DNA of 64,000 nt from Methylobacterium sp. FF17. Lineage in GTDB: Bacteria; Pseudomonadota; Alphaproteobacteria; Rhizobiales; Beijerinckiaceae. The translations under genes were made by a program, and so were the position numbers. Shown here one piece after another: positions 42,303-52,206 of the stretch (positions within the stretch are counted from its first letter, which is position 1; each line of letters opens with the position of its first letter). The notes beneath the pieces are model-generated. The model was not told where the DNA came from and searched no databases. It worked only from the letters and a program-made list of their open reading frames with translations. The stretch spans positions 4,798,501-4,862,500 of the forward strand of contig NZ_CP107532.1 in NCBI RefSeq assembly GCF_025813715.1. Direction: 5' to 3'.

Positions 42303-43415
42303 TCAGAGAATACCCAGGCCGCGGATCAGCCCGAGGCTGATGCCGCCCAGCGCCAGCAGGGAGGCGACGACGGCGAGGGTGACGCGCAGCCCGGCGCGGG
42401 CGACGACCCGCACGTCGACCCCGAGGCCGAGGGCCGCCATCGACACCACGGTGAGCAGGGTTGCGGCCCGGGCGAGGATCGGCAGGACGGCCTCGGGGAT
42501 CAGCCCCGCCGCACGCAGCCCGGCGAGCGCCAGGAAGGCCAGGATGAACCAGGGCACGAGGCGGTGCAGCGGGACGCGGTCCGGCGCGGGGCTTCCCGGC
42601 CGACCCGACCGCCTCCGCCCCAGCGAGAGGGCCAGCACCACGGGGCCGAGCATCAGCACCCGCACGAGCTTGACCAGGGTGCCGACCTGCACGCTGAGCG
42701 CGGCGACCGGGGCGGTGGCGGCGAGCACCTGCGGCACGGCGTAGACGGTGAGGCCGGCCAGCACGCCGTACTGCATCGGCGACAGGCCGAGCAGCGGCAC
42801 CAGCAGCGGCAGGAGGACGACCACCAGCACGCCAAGCACGGCCGTGAAGGCGATGGAGGCTGCGACGTCCTCACCCTCGGCACCGATGACCGGGGCGGTG
42901 GCGGCGATCGCCGCGTTGCCGCAGATGGAATTGCCGCAGGCCACCAGCATCGCCAAGCGGTGCCGCAGGCCGAGCGCCCGGCCGATGGCGTAGCTCGTCG
43001 CGATGGATACGGCGACGACCCCCGCGATGCCGAGGAGGAGGCCGGGGCCGGCCTCCAGCAGCGTGGTCAGGCTCAAGGAGGCGCCGAGCAGCACCACGGC
43101 GATTTCGAGCACGGTCCTGGCCCCGAAATCGATGCCGGCGTCCCAACGCGGCGCGGGCGTCCACAGGGTGCGCAGCACGGTTCCGATCAGGATGGCGAGC
43201 ACCAGCGCTTCGAGCCAGGCATTGCCGAACAGGCGCACCTCGACGGCTTCGAGGAGCATCGCCGCCGCGCTCACCGCGAGGCAGAGCGCCAGGCCGGGCA
43301 GGTGCGCCGTGATGTGCGCGGTTATGTGCGCAGTGAGGCGCGTGCGCAGGGGCGCGGGGGCTCGCGTGATGCGGTCGGGCGGGTCGGTGGCGGTCATGGG
43401 GGCGTCGTTCGTCAT
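42303..43415 (-). CDS. yeiH: YeiH/UPF0324 family membrane protein (putative sulfate/sulfite exporter)
   Basis: About 370 residues from the ATG at 43415 (one at 43430 is possible). Nine or ten transmembrane helices with the family motifs GIDFGARTVLEIAVVLLGASLSL and LVACGNSICGNAAIAATAPVIGA. The N-terminus carries an odd TAHITAHITAHLPG repeat. It exports an anion or sulfur compound in the inner membrane, a fit to the sulfonate-catabolic genes upstream, which release sulfite. Confidence 0.85.
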   Translation of the reverse strand: MTNDAPMTATDPPDRITRAPAPLRTRLTAHITAHITAHLPGLALCLAVSAAAMLLEAVEVRLFGNAWLEALVLAILIGTVLRTLWTPAPRWDAGIDFGARTVLEIAVVLLGASLSLTTLLEAGPGLLLGIAGVVAVSIATSYAIGRALGLRHRLAMLVACGNSICGNAAIAATAPVIGAEGEDVAASIAFTAVLGVLVVVLLPLLVPLLGLSPMQYGVLAGLTVYAVPQVLAATAPVAALSVQVGTLVKLVRVLMLGPVVLALSLGRRRSGRPGSPAPDRVPLHRLVPWFILAFLALAGLRAAGLIPEAVLPILARAATLLTVVSMAALGLGVDVRVVARAGLRVTLAVVASLLALGGISLGLIRGLGIL

Positions 43416-43630
43416 GACCCATAGGCCCATGTCGCGACCGTTCGATCCAACAGAACGTGGCGATGCATTCGTTCTGATATCGTGATGATACGGTTGGGAG
43501 GCGCAACCCGCCGTCACCGTGGCGGGGACCTCGCGGTCGGCGCCGCCCCGCCCTACCTGCCCGGCGGCACGGCCCTGGCAAGGCGCCCGCCGGTCCGGCG
43601 AGCCGAGGGGGCCGCGACGCGAGGAATGCC

Positions 43631-44560
43631 ATGACGAACACACGCTGCACCCTGATCGGCGTCCGCGTGCAGGAGGGCGCCGGCCGGCTCGGCTGCGACA
43701 TGGGGCCGAGCGCCTACCGGGCGGCGGGGCTGGCCGAGACCCTGTCCGGCCTCGGGCTCGACATCGTCGATGCGGGCGACCTCGCGCCGGGCCCCGCCAG
43801 CCCGCGCGCCCATCCCAACGGGGTCCTGCGCCACCTCGGCGCCGTCGCGGCCTGGACGGCGGTGATCGCGGACGCCGCCTACGCGGCGAGCGCCGAGGGC
43901 CTTCCGATCTTCCTCGGCGGCGACCACAGCCTCTCGGCCGGGACGCTGTCCGGCCTCGGCCGCCGGGCCGCCGAGGAGGGGCGTCCGCTCTTCGTGCTCT
44001 GGCTCGATGCGCATGCGGATTTCCACACCCTCGACACCACCACGAGCGGCAACCTGCACGGCGTGCCCCTCGCCTACGCCACCGGGCGCGCCGGCTTCGC
44101 GGGCTACCTGCCGGCTCCGCCCGCCCCTATCGACGCCCGTCATGTCTGCCTGATGGGCACGCGCAGCCTCGACCCGGCGGAGCGCGTCGCGGTGCGCGAG
44201 TCGGGCATGCTGATCCACGACATGCGCACCCTCGACGAGGCCGGTGTCGTCGCTCCCCTGCGGACCTTCCTCGAACGGGTCGCGGCGGCCGGCGGGCGCC
44301 TGCACGTCAGCCTCGACGTGGATTTCCTCGATCCCGGCATCGCGCCCGGCGTCGGCACCACGGTGCCGGGGGGCGCCACCTTCCGCGAGGCGCACCTGAT
44401 CATGGAGATGCTGCACGATTCCCGCCTCGTCGGCAGCCTCGACCTCGTCGAGCTCAACCCCTTCCTCGACGAGCGCGGGCGCACCGCTCACCTGATGGTG
44501 GATCTGGCCGCGAGCCTGATGGGCCGTCGCGTCCTCGACCGGCCGACGCAGAGCTACTGA
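43631..44560 (+). CDS. rocF: Arginase
   Basis: 309 residues. Metal ligands of the ureohydrolase family are all present: [19 protein letters not shown] and [31 protein letters not shown] and the late [16 protein letters not shown] are arginase-type. Hydrolyses L-arginine to ornithine and urea with two Mn ions, cytoplasmic. Stand-alone gene. Confidence 0.93.
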   Translation: MTNTRCTLIGVRVQEGAGRLGCDMGPSAYRAAGLAETLSGLGLDIVDAGDLAPGPASPRAHPNGVLRHLGAVAAWTAVIADAAYAASAEGLPIFLGGDHSLSAGTLSGLGRRAAEEGRPLFVLWLDAHADFHTLDTTTSGNLHGVPLAYATGRAGFAGYLPAPPAPIDARHVCLMGTRSLDPAERVAVRESGMLIHDMRTLDEAGVVAPLRTFLERVAAAGGRLHVSLDVDFLDPGIAPGVGTTVPGGATFREAHLIMEMLHDSRLVGSLDLVELNPFLDERGRTAHLMVDLAASLMGRRVLDRPTQSY

Positions 44561-44709
44561 CGGCGGACCTCGACCGGGGGGCGCGGGTCATCCGTCCGGG
44601 CGGCCCCGGGTTGGATCGGAAACGATCGAGGCCGTCAGGATTTTCGTAAACCAACTTGGGTTAGGCCTTGTCGGATCGACCCGAGACCAGGACCTGACGA
44701 GACCACACA

Positions 44710-45957
44710 ATGGGGCGCGAGGCGCAGGGCGGAGAGGCGGGGCGGTTGGTCGCCCTCGACCGTTACGACATCCTCGATACGCCCCGGGAAGAGGGCTTCG
44801 ACCGCATTACCCGGCTGACGCGGCGCATCTTCGACGTGCCGATGTCGACCATCACGCTGATCGACGGGCATCGGCAGTGGTTCAAGGCGCGGTCGGGCGT
44901 GGAAGCCTGCGAGACCGCGCGGGGGCCGGCCCTGTGCAACGTCGCCATGCGCGAGCCCCGCATCCTCGTGGTGCCGGATGCCCGCGCCGATGCACGCTTT
45001 TGCGAAAACCCCTTCGTGACCGGTCCGCCGCGGATCCGGTTCTATGCCGGGGTTCCCCTGCGAACCCCCGACGGCCACAGCATCGGCACCCTGTGCGCCA
45101 TGGATACGCGTCCGCGCGCCTTCTGCGACGGGGAGGCCGAGACCCTCGCCGACCTGTCCCAGATCGTGATGGGCGAACTCGAACTGCGCCGCGTCGCCAT
45201 GACGGACAGCCTCACCGGGGTGCTGTCGCGCCGGGCCTTCCGGGACGAGGGCGCCCGCGCGCTCGCCCTGGCCCTGCGTTACGGACACCCGCTCGCCTGC
45301 ATCATGGTGGATCTCGACCACTTCAAGGCCGTCAACGACGGCTACGGGCATCCGGCCGGCGACCGCGTCCTCTCCGCGATGGCGTCCGCCTGCCGCAGGG
45401 AGCTGCGCACCTCCGACGCCTTCGGCCGGGTGGGCGGCGAGGAGTTCGCGGTGCTCCTGCCGCACACCGATCTCGCGTCGGCGATGATGGTCGCCGAGAA
45501 GCTGCGGGCCGCCATCGCGCAGCTTCGCGTGGCGACGCCGGCCGGCCCCCTCCGGGTCAGCGCCAGCTTCGGCGTGGCGGCCCTCGACGCCACGGTGACC
45601 GAACTCGACGGGCTGCTGCGGAACGCCGATGCCGCGCTCTACGCCGCCAAGGCGGGGGGGCGGGACCGCTGCGTCGCGCACGGGCCGTCGCGTGAACCAG
45701 CGCATGGCCCGGCGTCTGGGCGGCGCCCGGCGATCCGCACGCGCGTGCTCAAGGCGGGCTGGCTCTCCCTCGAAGGCGGGCGCACGCGCGTCGACTGCAC
45801 CGTCCGCAGCCTGTCCGACGAGGGGGCGGGCCTGAAGGTGATGGACGCGGGCGTGATCCCCGAGACCTTCGAACTCGTCATTGAGGCCGATCACTTCTCC
45901 CGCCCCTGCCACGTCGTGCTGCGGGCGGACGGGCACCTCGACGTGGCGTTCCGCTGA
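44710..45957 (+). CDS. Diguanylate cyclase with GAF and PilZ-like domains
   Basis: 415 residues. GAF domain at about 20-155 (MSTITLIDGHRQWFKARSGVEACETARGPALCNVAM), GGDEF domain at about 165-320 with active site GGEEF (RVGGEEFAVLLPH), and an intact inhibitory RxxD site (RTSD) five residues upstream. A C-terminal domain at about 335-415 (RTRVLKAGWLSL, CTVRSLSDEGAGLKV) resembles PilZ, with RPAIR present but the D/NxSxxG motif altered (SLSDEG). It makes c-di-GMP, and the PilZ-like domain may sense it. Candidate input for the cellulose system. Confidence 0.88.
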   Translation: MGREAQGGEAGRLVALDRYDILDTPREEGFDRITRLTRRIFDVPMSTITLIDGHRQWFKARSGVEACETARGPALCNVAMREPRILVVPDARADARFCENPFVTGPPRIRFYAGVPLRTPDGHSIGTLCAMDTRPRAFCDGEAETLADLSQIVMGELELRRVAMTDSLTGVLSRRAFRDEGARALALALRYGHPLACIMVDLDHFKAVNDGYGHPAGDRVLSAMASACRRELRTSDAFGRVGGEEFAVLLPHTDLASAMMVAEKLRAAIAQLRVATPAGPLRVSASFGVAALDATVTELDGLLRNADAALYAAKAGGRDRCVAHGPSREPAHGPASGRRPAIRTRVLKAGWLSLEGGRTRVDCTVRSLSDEGAGLKVMDAGVIPETFELVIEADHFSRPCHVVLRADGHLDVAFR

Positions 45958-46044
45958 GGGCCGCCCCGCGCGGCGACGGTGCCGCGTCCGCGCCTCCGGG
46001 CGCCTCAGCGGGTCTCGGCGGGTCTCGGCGGGGCTCAGCGGGGC

Positions 46045-47055
46045 TTAGCGGGTCTTGCCCACCGCGATGATCGCGCTTTCGGTGAGCGAGAAGACGATGC
46101 CGGCCGCGCGCAGGGCCGCCACCGCGCGCTGGCGGCTCGCGGGGCCGAGGGCGGGGGCGTCCTCCTCGAACCGGCGGATCGTCGAGAGCGAGAGGCCGCT
46201 GGCGCGCGACAGATCGGTCATCGACCAGTCGAGGAGGGCCCGGGCGGCCCGGATGTGCGGGCCTTCGATCCGCTGTTCCAGGCCGTGCCGGAGCGGTCCG
46301 GCGGCCCGCGCCGGGAGGTCGATGGGACCGACGTAGTTCGTCCAGTACGCGAGCGCGCCCTGCGCGTCGGAGGTCGGGATCATCACCATGCGGTATCGCA
46401 CGGTCTCGCCGTTCGCGAGCCTCAGGGTCGGCGTCGTGTGGAGCAGGCTCTGCGTGAGGTAGAGTTCGCGGCCGTACTCCCTCCAGTGCCGACGCTCGCT
46501 CGGCAGGATCGGACGGGTCGGCTCCTCGATGAGTTCGTCCTCGGGAAGCCCCACGAGTTCCTGCCATTCCGGCGAGAAGGCGCGGAACGGGTAGATCGCC
46601 GTCGTCGAGGTGAAGGCCCGCACCCGGTCGAAGATCGCGCGGTCCTGGCGCCGCCGGACCGCCTGCGCCCGCGCCAGGACTTCCCGGTCGCTGACGTCGA
46701 TGAGGATCCCCTGTGCCGAGAGCGGCCGGCCGGATGGCGAGACCCGGACCTCAGCGCGGCTCATTACGGTGCGGATCGTCGAATCCGGGCGCAGGATCCG
46801 GAAGCTCTGGTCGGGGAGGATGCCGAGCTGGTTCGACCCGAAGGGATTCATCGCGGGCGGACGGTCCGCCGGATGGATGAGGCTGTACAGGATCCGGTAA
46901 TCGGCCGTGACGGCGTCGCGGCAGAGACCCAGGATGCCGTAGAGCCCGGGAGACCACACATGGCAATCGTCGGAGAAATGCCAGCTCCAGTGGCCCGTCA
47001 GCCCGAAGCCTTCGAGGAGGCGGAGTGTCTCGGGGGGAGAGAAGCGGGCGGGCAT
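46045..47055 (-). CDS. PAS-PAS helix-turn-helix regulator
   Basis: 336 residues. First PAS at about 15-130 (GHWSWHFSDDCHVWSPGLYGILGL, YSLIHPADRP), second PAS-like at about 150-245 (FRAFSPEWQELVGLPEDELI, VRYRMVMIPTSDAQGALAYWTNYVGPI), and a C-terminal XRE-type HTH (ARALLDWSMTDLSRASGLSLSTIRRFEED). It lies divergent from the YhaO gene and may sense redox or a small ligand. No cofactor residues can be assigned. Confidence 0.78.
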   Translation of the reverse strand: MPARFSPPETLRLLEGFGLTGHWSWHFSDDCHVWSPGLYGILGLCRDAVTADYRILYSLIHPADRPPAMNPFGSNQLGILPDQSFRILRPDSTIRTVMSRAEVRVSPSGRPLSAQGILIDVSDREVLARAQAVRRRQDRAIFDRVRAFTSTTAIYPFRAFSPEWQELVGLPEDELIEEPTRPILPSERRHWREYGRELYLTQSLLHTTPTLRLANGETVRYRMVMIPTSDAQGALAYWTNYVGPIDLPARAAGPLRHGLEQRIEGPHIRAARALLDWSMTDLSRASGLSLSTIRRFEEDAPALGPASRQRAVAALRAAGIVFSLTESAIIAVGKTR

Positions 47056-47294
47056 GCGCGTTCGAAGGAGATGGCTTCCGGGGGATGCGTCGATCTAGAT
47101 CATTGACAGGGATCAGGATCTTACCTCGCCGCTCGGCCGGCGGCAATCCGCAGAATGCCGTGCTCCGGGGCCGTCGCCGGGGCCTGCGTGCCGCAGCGTT
47201 GCAATCCTGCGCCAAACCCGCGACCTTGCGGCCCCTCCCCCGATCCCGGCCCGGCCCAGCCTCGCCCGGGCGGCCCCTGCTCCACCCGGAAACC

Positions 47295-48587
47295 ATGTCC
47301 GCGTTCAGCTTCATCCACGCCGCCGACCTGCATCTCGGCAGCCCGCTGAGCGGGCTCGCCCTGAAGGATCCGGACATCGCCCGGCGCTTCGCCTCGGCTG
47401 GGCGCCGGGCCTTCGAGGACCTCGTCAGCCAGGCGATCGAGCGGCGCGCCGCCTTCCTGATCGTGGCCGGCGACGTCTATGACGGCGACTGGTCGGACAA
47501 CACCATCGGGCTGTTCTTCGCCCGCCAGGTCGCCCGCCTCGACCGGGTCGGCATCCCGGTCATCCTGGTGCGCGGCAACCACGATGCCGAGAGCGTCATC
47601 ACCCGCTCCATCACCCTGCCGCCCTCCGTGCGCAGCTTCTCCGCCACGCGGGCCGAGACCCACCGCCTCGACGCGTTCAAGGTGGCGCTGCACGGGCGCA
47701 GCTTCCCCAACCGGGCCGTGGAGGAGAACTACGCCCTGACCTACCCGGCCGCCCTCCCCGGCTGGTTCAATATCGGCGTCCTGCACACCTCCTGTACGGG
47801 GCACGCGGCCCATGCCACCTACGCGCCCTGCTCGGTGGCGGATCTGGCGGGGCGCGGCTACGCCTACTGGGCGCTGGGCCATGTCCACGAATACGCCGAG
47901 CTCGCCCGCGATCCCTGGATCGTGTTCCCGGGCAACCTCCAGGGCCGCAGCATCCGCGAGTGCGGCCCCAAGGGCGCCGTCGCCGTGTCCGTCGCCGACG
48001 GCCGGGTGCGGAGCGTGGAGCGCCTGATCGTGGATCAGGCCCGCTTCCACCACCTGGAGGTCGATCTCTCCGAGGCTTCGACCGAGCGCGAGGCGGTGGC
48101 GGCCATCGAGGCGGCCCTGCGCCCGCTCGGAGACGCCGCCGCGGCGCGGCTCATGGCCGTGCGGGTGCGCCTGCACGGCGAGACGCCGGCCCATGACCGC
48201 CTCGCGGCCGACCGCGAGGGACTCACCGCCGAGATCCAGGCCGCCGCCCACCGGATCCACGAGGACATCTGGCTGGAGCGCCTGAAGATCGAGACCGCCC
48301 GCCCGCGTCGGCCCCGCACCGAGGCGCGACCCGACGCCTTCGCCGCTATCGACCCCGCCACGCTGCTGGCGGCCGTGGACCACGATCCCGAGTTTCGCGC
48401 CCGCGCCCGCGCGGCGCTCGCCGAGATCACCGCCAAGATGCCGGGTGCCTCGCTGCCGGGTTCTTCGCTACCAGGTTCTTCGCTGCCGGGCGGTCTGGCC
48501 GAGGACGACCTCGCCGCCGATCTCGATGCCCTCTGCGCGGAGGCCGAGGCGGTGATCCTCGGGCGCCTGACCGGCCGCACCTGCTGA
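47295..48587 (+). CDS. yhaO: YhaO/SbcD-like DNA repair exonuclease subunit
   Basis: 430 residues from the ATG at 47295. Calcineurin-like metallophosphoesterase motifs: IHAADLHLG, VAGDVYDGDW, VRGNHDAE, VLHTSC and LGHVHEYAEL. The C-terminal region is helical, with a low-complexity linker near residues 382-400 encoded by a 15-bp tandem repeat. Likely nuclease partner of the YhaN-like ATPase 79 bases downstream, as in Mre11/Rad50-type pairs. Confidence 0.88.
   Translation: MSAFSFIHAADLHLGSPLSGLALKDPDIARRFASAGRRAFEDLVSQAIERRAAFLIVAGDVYDGDWSDNTIGLFFARQVARLDRVGIPVILVRGNHDAESVITRSITLPPSVRSFSATRAETHRLDAFKVALHGRSFPNRAVEENYALTYPAALPGWFNIGVLHTSCTGHAAHATYAPCSVADLAGRGYAYWALGHVHEYAELARDPWIVFPGNLQGRSIRECGPKGAVAVSVADGRVRSVERLIVDQARFHHLEVDLSEASTEREAVAAIEAALRPLGDAAAARLMAVRVRLHGETPAHDRLAADREGLTAEIQAAAHRIHEDIWLERLKIETARPRRPRTEARPDAFAAIDPATLLAAVDHDPEFRARARAALAEITAKMPGASLPGSSLPGSSLPGGLAEDDLAADLDALCAEAEAVILGRLTGRTC
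48441..48485 (+). repeat. 15-bp tandem repeat, 3 copies, inside yhaO
   Basis: CCGGGTTCTTCGCTA-type units at 48441-48455, 48456-48470 and 48471-48485 encode PGASL-PGSSL-PGSSL. An in-frame expansion in the linker between the core and the C-terminal helices. Confidence 0.8.
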
Positions 48588-48666
48588 GATCGTCCCTGTG
48601 TCGCCGGTTTTGCAGGAACCGGCGACCGCGTCCGCGAAACCCGCTCCGTAACCGCCCAAGGTCCCG

Positions 48667-51600
48667 ATGCGTCTCCTCAGCCTCGATCTCGAACGCTACG
48701 GCCCCTTCACGGGCCGCACGGTGAGGTTCCGCGAGGGCGCGCGCCTGCACGTGGTGCTCGGGCCCAACGAGGCCGGCAAGAGCTCGGCGCTCAGCGCCGT
48801 CACCGACCTCCTGTTCGGCATCGAGACGCGCACCCGCTACGACTTCCTGCACGACATGCCGCAGATGCGGATCGGGGCGGAGATCCGCGCCGCCGACGGG
48901 CGCCGCCTCGCCTTCCGCCGGCGCAAGGGCACCCGGAACACCCTGGTCGACGCCGCCGACGGGGCCCTGCCCGAGGATGCGCTCGCGCCCTTCCTCGGCG
49001 GCCTGTCGCGCGACGTGTTCTGCCGCGCCTTCGGGCTCGATGCGCGCTCGCTCCGGGCGGGGGCGGCGGAGATGATGGACGCCGAGGGCGAGGTCGGCGC
49101 GAGCCTGTTCGCGGCGGCCTCGGGCCTGCGCGGCTACAGCGGCCTCCAGGCCGAGCTGGAGGCCGAGGCGGCCGAGGTGTTCACCCCGCGCGCCAGCCAG
49201 AAACGCACGTTCTACCAGGCGCTTGGCCGCTACGAGGAGGCCCGCAAGGCGATCCGCGCAGGCGAGCTGCGCGCCGGGGATTGGCGCGACCTCAACGGCG
49301 AGATCGAGGCGGCGGGCGCGCAGCTCGCCGAGATCAAGGCGGCGCGCGGGCGCATCGCCGCCGAGCAGGCGCGGCTCGCCCGGCTGCGCCGGGTCGGCCC
49401 CCTGCTCCAGGCCATCGACGGGATGGCCCAGCGCGCCGGGGCCGAGCCCGACCTCGTCGCCGTGCCGGACGCCTGGATCGACCGGCTCGGCGCGGGGCTG
49501 GCGGCCCTGCGGGCGACGGGGGAAGCCGCGGCCCGGACCGGGGCCGCCGCGCGCGAGGCGGCGCTGGCCCTCGAGGGGGTACCGGTGGACGAGGGCGTGC
49601 TCGCCCGGGCCGACGAGATCCTGGAGGCGTTCCGGGGCATCGACCGGTTCGACAAGGGCGGCATCGACCTGCCCCGCATCCGGGGCGAGGCCGACGGGTT
49701 CGGGCGCGAGCTGGCGCATCTTGCTGCACGCATCGGCCTGCCCGATGCGGAGATGTTGCGCGCCCGCCAGCCCTCCGATGCGGCCCGCACCCGCATCGAG
49801 GGTCTGATCCGCGCCGGGCGCGAGGACGCGGCCACCCTCGGCCGGCTGAGCCAGGACCGGGACGCCCGCCGGGCCGAGCAGGAGCGGCTCGCCGCCGCGA
49901 TGGCGGGGGCGGGCGGGCTCGCCGACCCCGCCCCCCTGCGGGCCGACCTCAAGGCCTTCGCCACCCTCCGGCGCGACCTCGACCGGCGCGAGGACCTCGA
50001 CGCCTCGGTGACGCGCGAGGCCCGCTCGATCGCCGCGCAGGCCGCCCGGCTGAGCCCGCCGGTGCCGGACCTCGCCGCCTACGCGGCCGGGCGCCCGCCC
50101 TCCGCCGAGGCGGTGGCGCGTTTCCGGCGCGACCTCGACGCGGAGGCGCGGGAGCGCGACCGGGCCGCCGACCGGCGCGCGGCGGCGGGGGCGGCGGTGG
50201 CCCAGCGCCGGGCCCGCCTGCGGGCCCGCGAGGGTGGACGGCCGATCCCGAGTCCGGCGGACCTGCGCGCGCTGCGCGCCGCCCGCGACGCCCTGCTCGC
50301 CGCCCTGCCCGGCGGCGCGCCCGACGCCTTCGCCCGCTTCGGCGCGGCCCTCGCCGCCGCCGACCGGGCCGCCGACGACCTCGTCAGCGATGCCGCCCGC
50401 GTCGCCGAGCAGGCGGCCGATGCCCGGAGCCTGGAGGCCGAGGAGGCCGAGGCGGCGGCCGCCGCCGAGGCGCTCGCCGCCTGCGAGGCCCGCCTGGCCG
50501 AAGGGGCAACGGCCTGGCGCGAGGCCTGGGCGCCCTGCGGGATCGTGCCCGCCGCCCCGGTCGAGATGGCCGCCTGGCTCGGCGAGGTCGAGACGCTCCT
50601 CGACGACGCCCAGGCCCTCGAGACCACGCGCCTGGAGGAGGCCCGCACCGCCGCCCGGGTGGAGGCCTGCCGGGCGCCGCTGGCCGACCTCAGCCGCCGG
50701 GCCGGGCTCCCCGAGCTCGCGGGCCTCGATGTCGGGCGGATGCTCGCCCGGGTGGAGGACCGGGTCGCCGAACTCGCCCTGCGCTGGGAGGCCGTGCGCG
50801 ACGCCAAGACCCGCGCCGCCAGCGCCGCCGAGCAGATCGCCCGCACCGAGGCGGCCCTGGCCGAGGCGCGGGCGCGGGCCGCGTCCTGGCGCGAGGGTTG
50901 GGGGCCGGCGCTCGCCGGCCTCGGCCTGCCTCCGGAGGCCGGCCCCGACGAGGCCGAGGCGGCGCTCGCCGCCTGGCGGGCGGTACCGGCGGCCCTGGCC
51001 GAGCGCGACAACCGCCTCGGCCGGGTCAACGGCATCGTCCGGGACCTGGAGACTTACCGGGACGCGGTTGCGCGGCTGATCGGGGCGGTGGCGCCGGATC
51101 TGGCCGGCCTGCCGCCCACCGCCGCCATGAAGGCGGTCCACACCCGCCTGCAGAACGCCCTCAAGGGCGAGAGCCGGCGGGCGGAGCTGGCGCGCCAGCG
51201 CGCGGCGGCCGAGGCGGCGGGCGCGGCGGCGGCCCGGGCGGCGCAGGCGGCGCGGGCCGACCTCGCCGCCCTGCTGGCCGAGGGCCCGGCCCTGCCCCCG
51301 GACACCGACCCGGAGGCCCTGCATGCCCGCCTCACCGCCCGCCGGGCCTGGGAGGCGGAACTCGCCGAGCGCCGGGCCGAGCTGGCGCGGGCGGGCGACG
51401 GCCTGCCGGAGGCGGCGTTGCGGGCGGACCTCGCGGCGCTCAGCGGCGACGACATCGAGGCGCAGCTCGCCAACCTCGCGGCCGAGGCGGACGACCTCGA
51501 CAGGAGCGGACAGCGCGCCTTCGCCGACCGCGACCGCCACGAGCGCCGCCGGGCCGAACTGGAGGGCGGCATCGGGGCCGAACTGGCCCTGGCCCAGCGC

Positions 51601-52113
51601 AAGGCGGCCGAGGCCGAGCTGCAGGCGCAGGGGCGGCACTGGGCGGTGCTGAAGCTCGCGGGCCTGATGCTCGGCACCGCCATCGGCCGCCACCGGGCCG
51701 GCCAGCAGGACCCCCTGCTGACCCGCTCCGGCGCCCTGTTCGGGGCCCTGACCGGGGGCGCCTTCGCGGGCCTCGCCCAGGATTACGACGCCGCCGACAC
51801 CCCCCGCCTCGCCGGCCGCCGCGCCGGGGGCGAGCTCGTGCCCGTGGAGGGCCTGAGCGAGGGCACCCGCGACCAGCTCTACCTCGCCCTGCGGCTGGCC
51901 TACCTGGAGGATTACGCCACCCGCTCCGAGCCCGCTCCCTTCGTGGGCGACGACCTCTTCCTCACCTTCGACGACGCCCGCACCGCCCACGGCCTCGAAG
52001 CCCTGGCGGCGGTGGGCGACACGATCCAGCCCATCCTGTTCACCCACCACCGCCACGTGGCGGAGCTGGCCCGGGACCGGCTCGGGGATGCGGTGGACGT
52101 GCTCGACCTGTGA
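48667..52113 (+). CDS. yhaN: YhaN/SbcC-like AAA family ATPase
   Basis: 1148 residues. Walker A GPNEAGKSS at residues 37-45 with family motifs FTGRTVRF and HDMPQMRIGAEIR; a long Ala/Arg/Glu-rich coiled coil between about 170 and 990; C-terminal signature EGLSEGTRDQLYLALRLAYLEDYA, Walker B FVGDDLFLTFDDART and the H-loop LFTHHRHVAELA. It probably forms an SMC-like clamp with the YhaO nuclease and acts in DNA end processing. Confidence 0.9.
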   Translation: MRLLSLDLERYGPFTGRTVRFREGARLHVVLGPNEAGKSSALSAVTDLLFGIETRTRYDFLHDMPQMRIGAEIRAADGRRLAFRRRKGTRNTLVDAADGALPEDALAPFLGGLSRDVFCRAFGLDARSLRAGAAEMMDAEGEVGASLFAAASGLRGYSGLQAELEAEAAEVFTPRASQKRTFYQALGRYEEARKAIRAGELRAGDWRDLNGEIEAAGAQLAEIKAARGRIAAEQARLARLRRVGPLLQAIDGMAQRAGAEPDLVAVPDAWIDRLGAGLAALRATGEAAARTGAAAREAALALEGVPVDEGVLARADEILEAFRGIDRFDKGGIDLPRIRGEADGFGRELAHLAARIGLPDAEMLRARQPSDAARTRIEGLIRAGREDAATLGRLSQDRDARRAEQERLAAAMAGAGGLADPAPLRADLKAFATLRRDLDRREDLDASVTREARSIAAQAARLSPPVPDLAAYAAGRPPSAEAVARFRRDLDAEARERDRAADRRAAAGAAVAQRRARLRAREGGRPIPSPADLRALRAARDALLAALPGGAPDAFARFGAALAAADRAADDLVSDAARVAEQAADARSLEAEEAEAAAAAEALAACEARLAEGATAWREAWAPCGIVPAAPVEMAAWLGEVETLLDDAQALETTRLEEARTAARVEACRAPLADLSRRAGLPELAGLDVGRMLARVEDRVAELALRWEAVRDAKTRAASAAEQIARTEAALAEARARAASWREGWGPALAGLGLPPEAGPDEAEAALAAWRAVPAALAERDNRLGRVNGIVRDLETYRDAVARLIGAVAPDLAGLPPTAAMKAVHTRLQNALKGESRRAELARQRAAAEAAGAAAARAAQAARADLAALLAEGPALPPDTDPEALHARLTARRAWEAELAERRAELARAGDGLPEAALRADLAALSGDDIEAQLANLAAEADDLDRSGQRAFADRDRHERRRAELEGGIGAELALAQRKAAEAELQAQGRHWAVLKLAGLMLGTAIGRHRAGQQDPLLTRSGALFGALTGGAFAGLAQDYDAADTPRLAGRRAGGELVPVEGLSEGTRDQLYLALRLAYLEDYATRSEPAPFVGDDLFLTFDDARTAHGLEALAAVGDTIQPILFTHHRHVAELARDRLGDAVDVLDL

Positions 52114-52206
52114 GGGGCGGGGCGGATCGCGGCCCGGAACCGGCCGCCGGGGAGCGGACCGTGTCGATCCGGGCGACGTCCCTCCCGCAGGGGCTCCCGC
52201 AGCCCC

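Noticed and set aside
48427..52056. Open frame of about 1200 codons opposite yhaN
   Set aside because: Mirror frame caused by high third-position GC; no family motifs, whereas the plus strand shows Walker A, Walker B and signature motifs.
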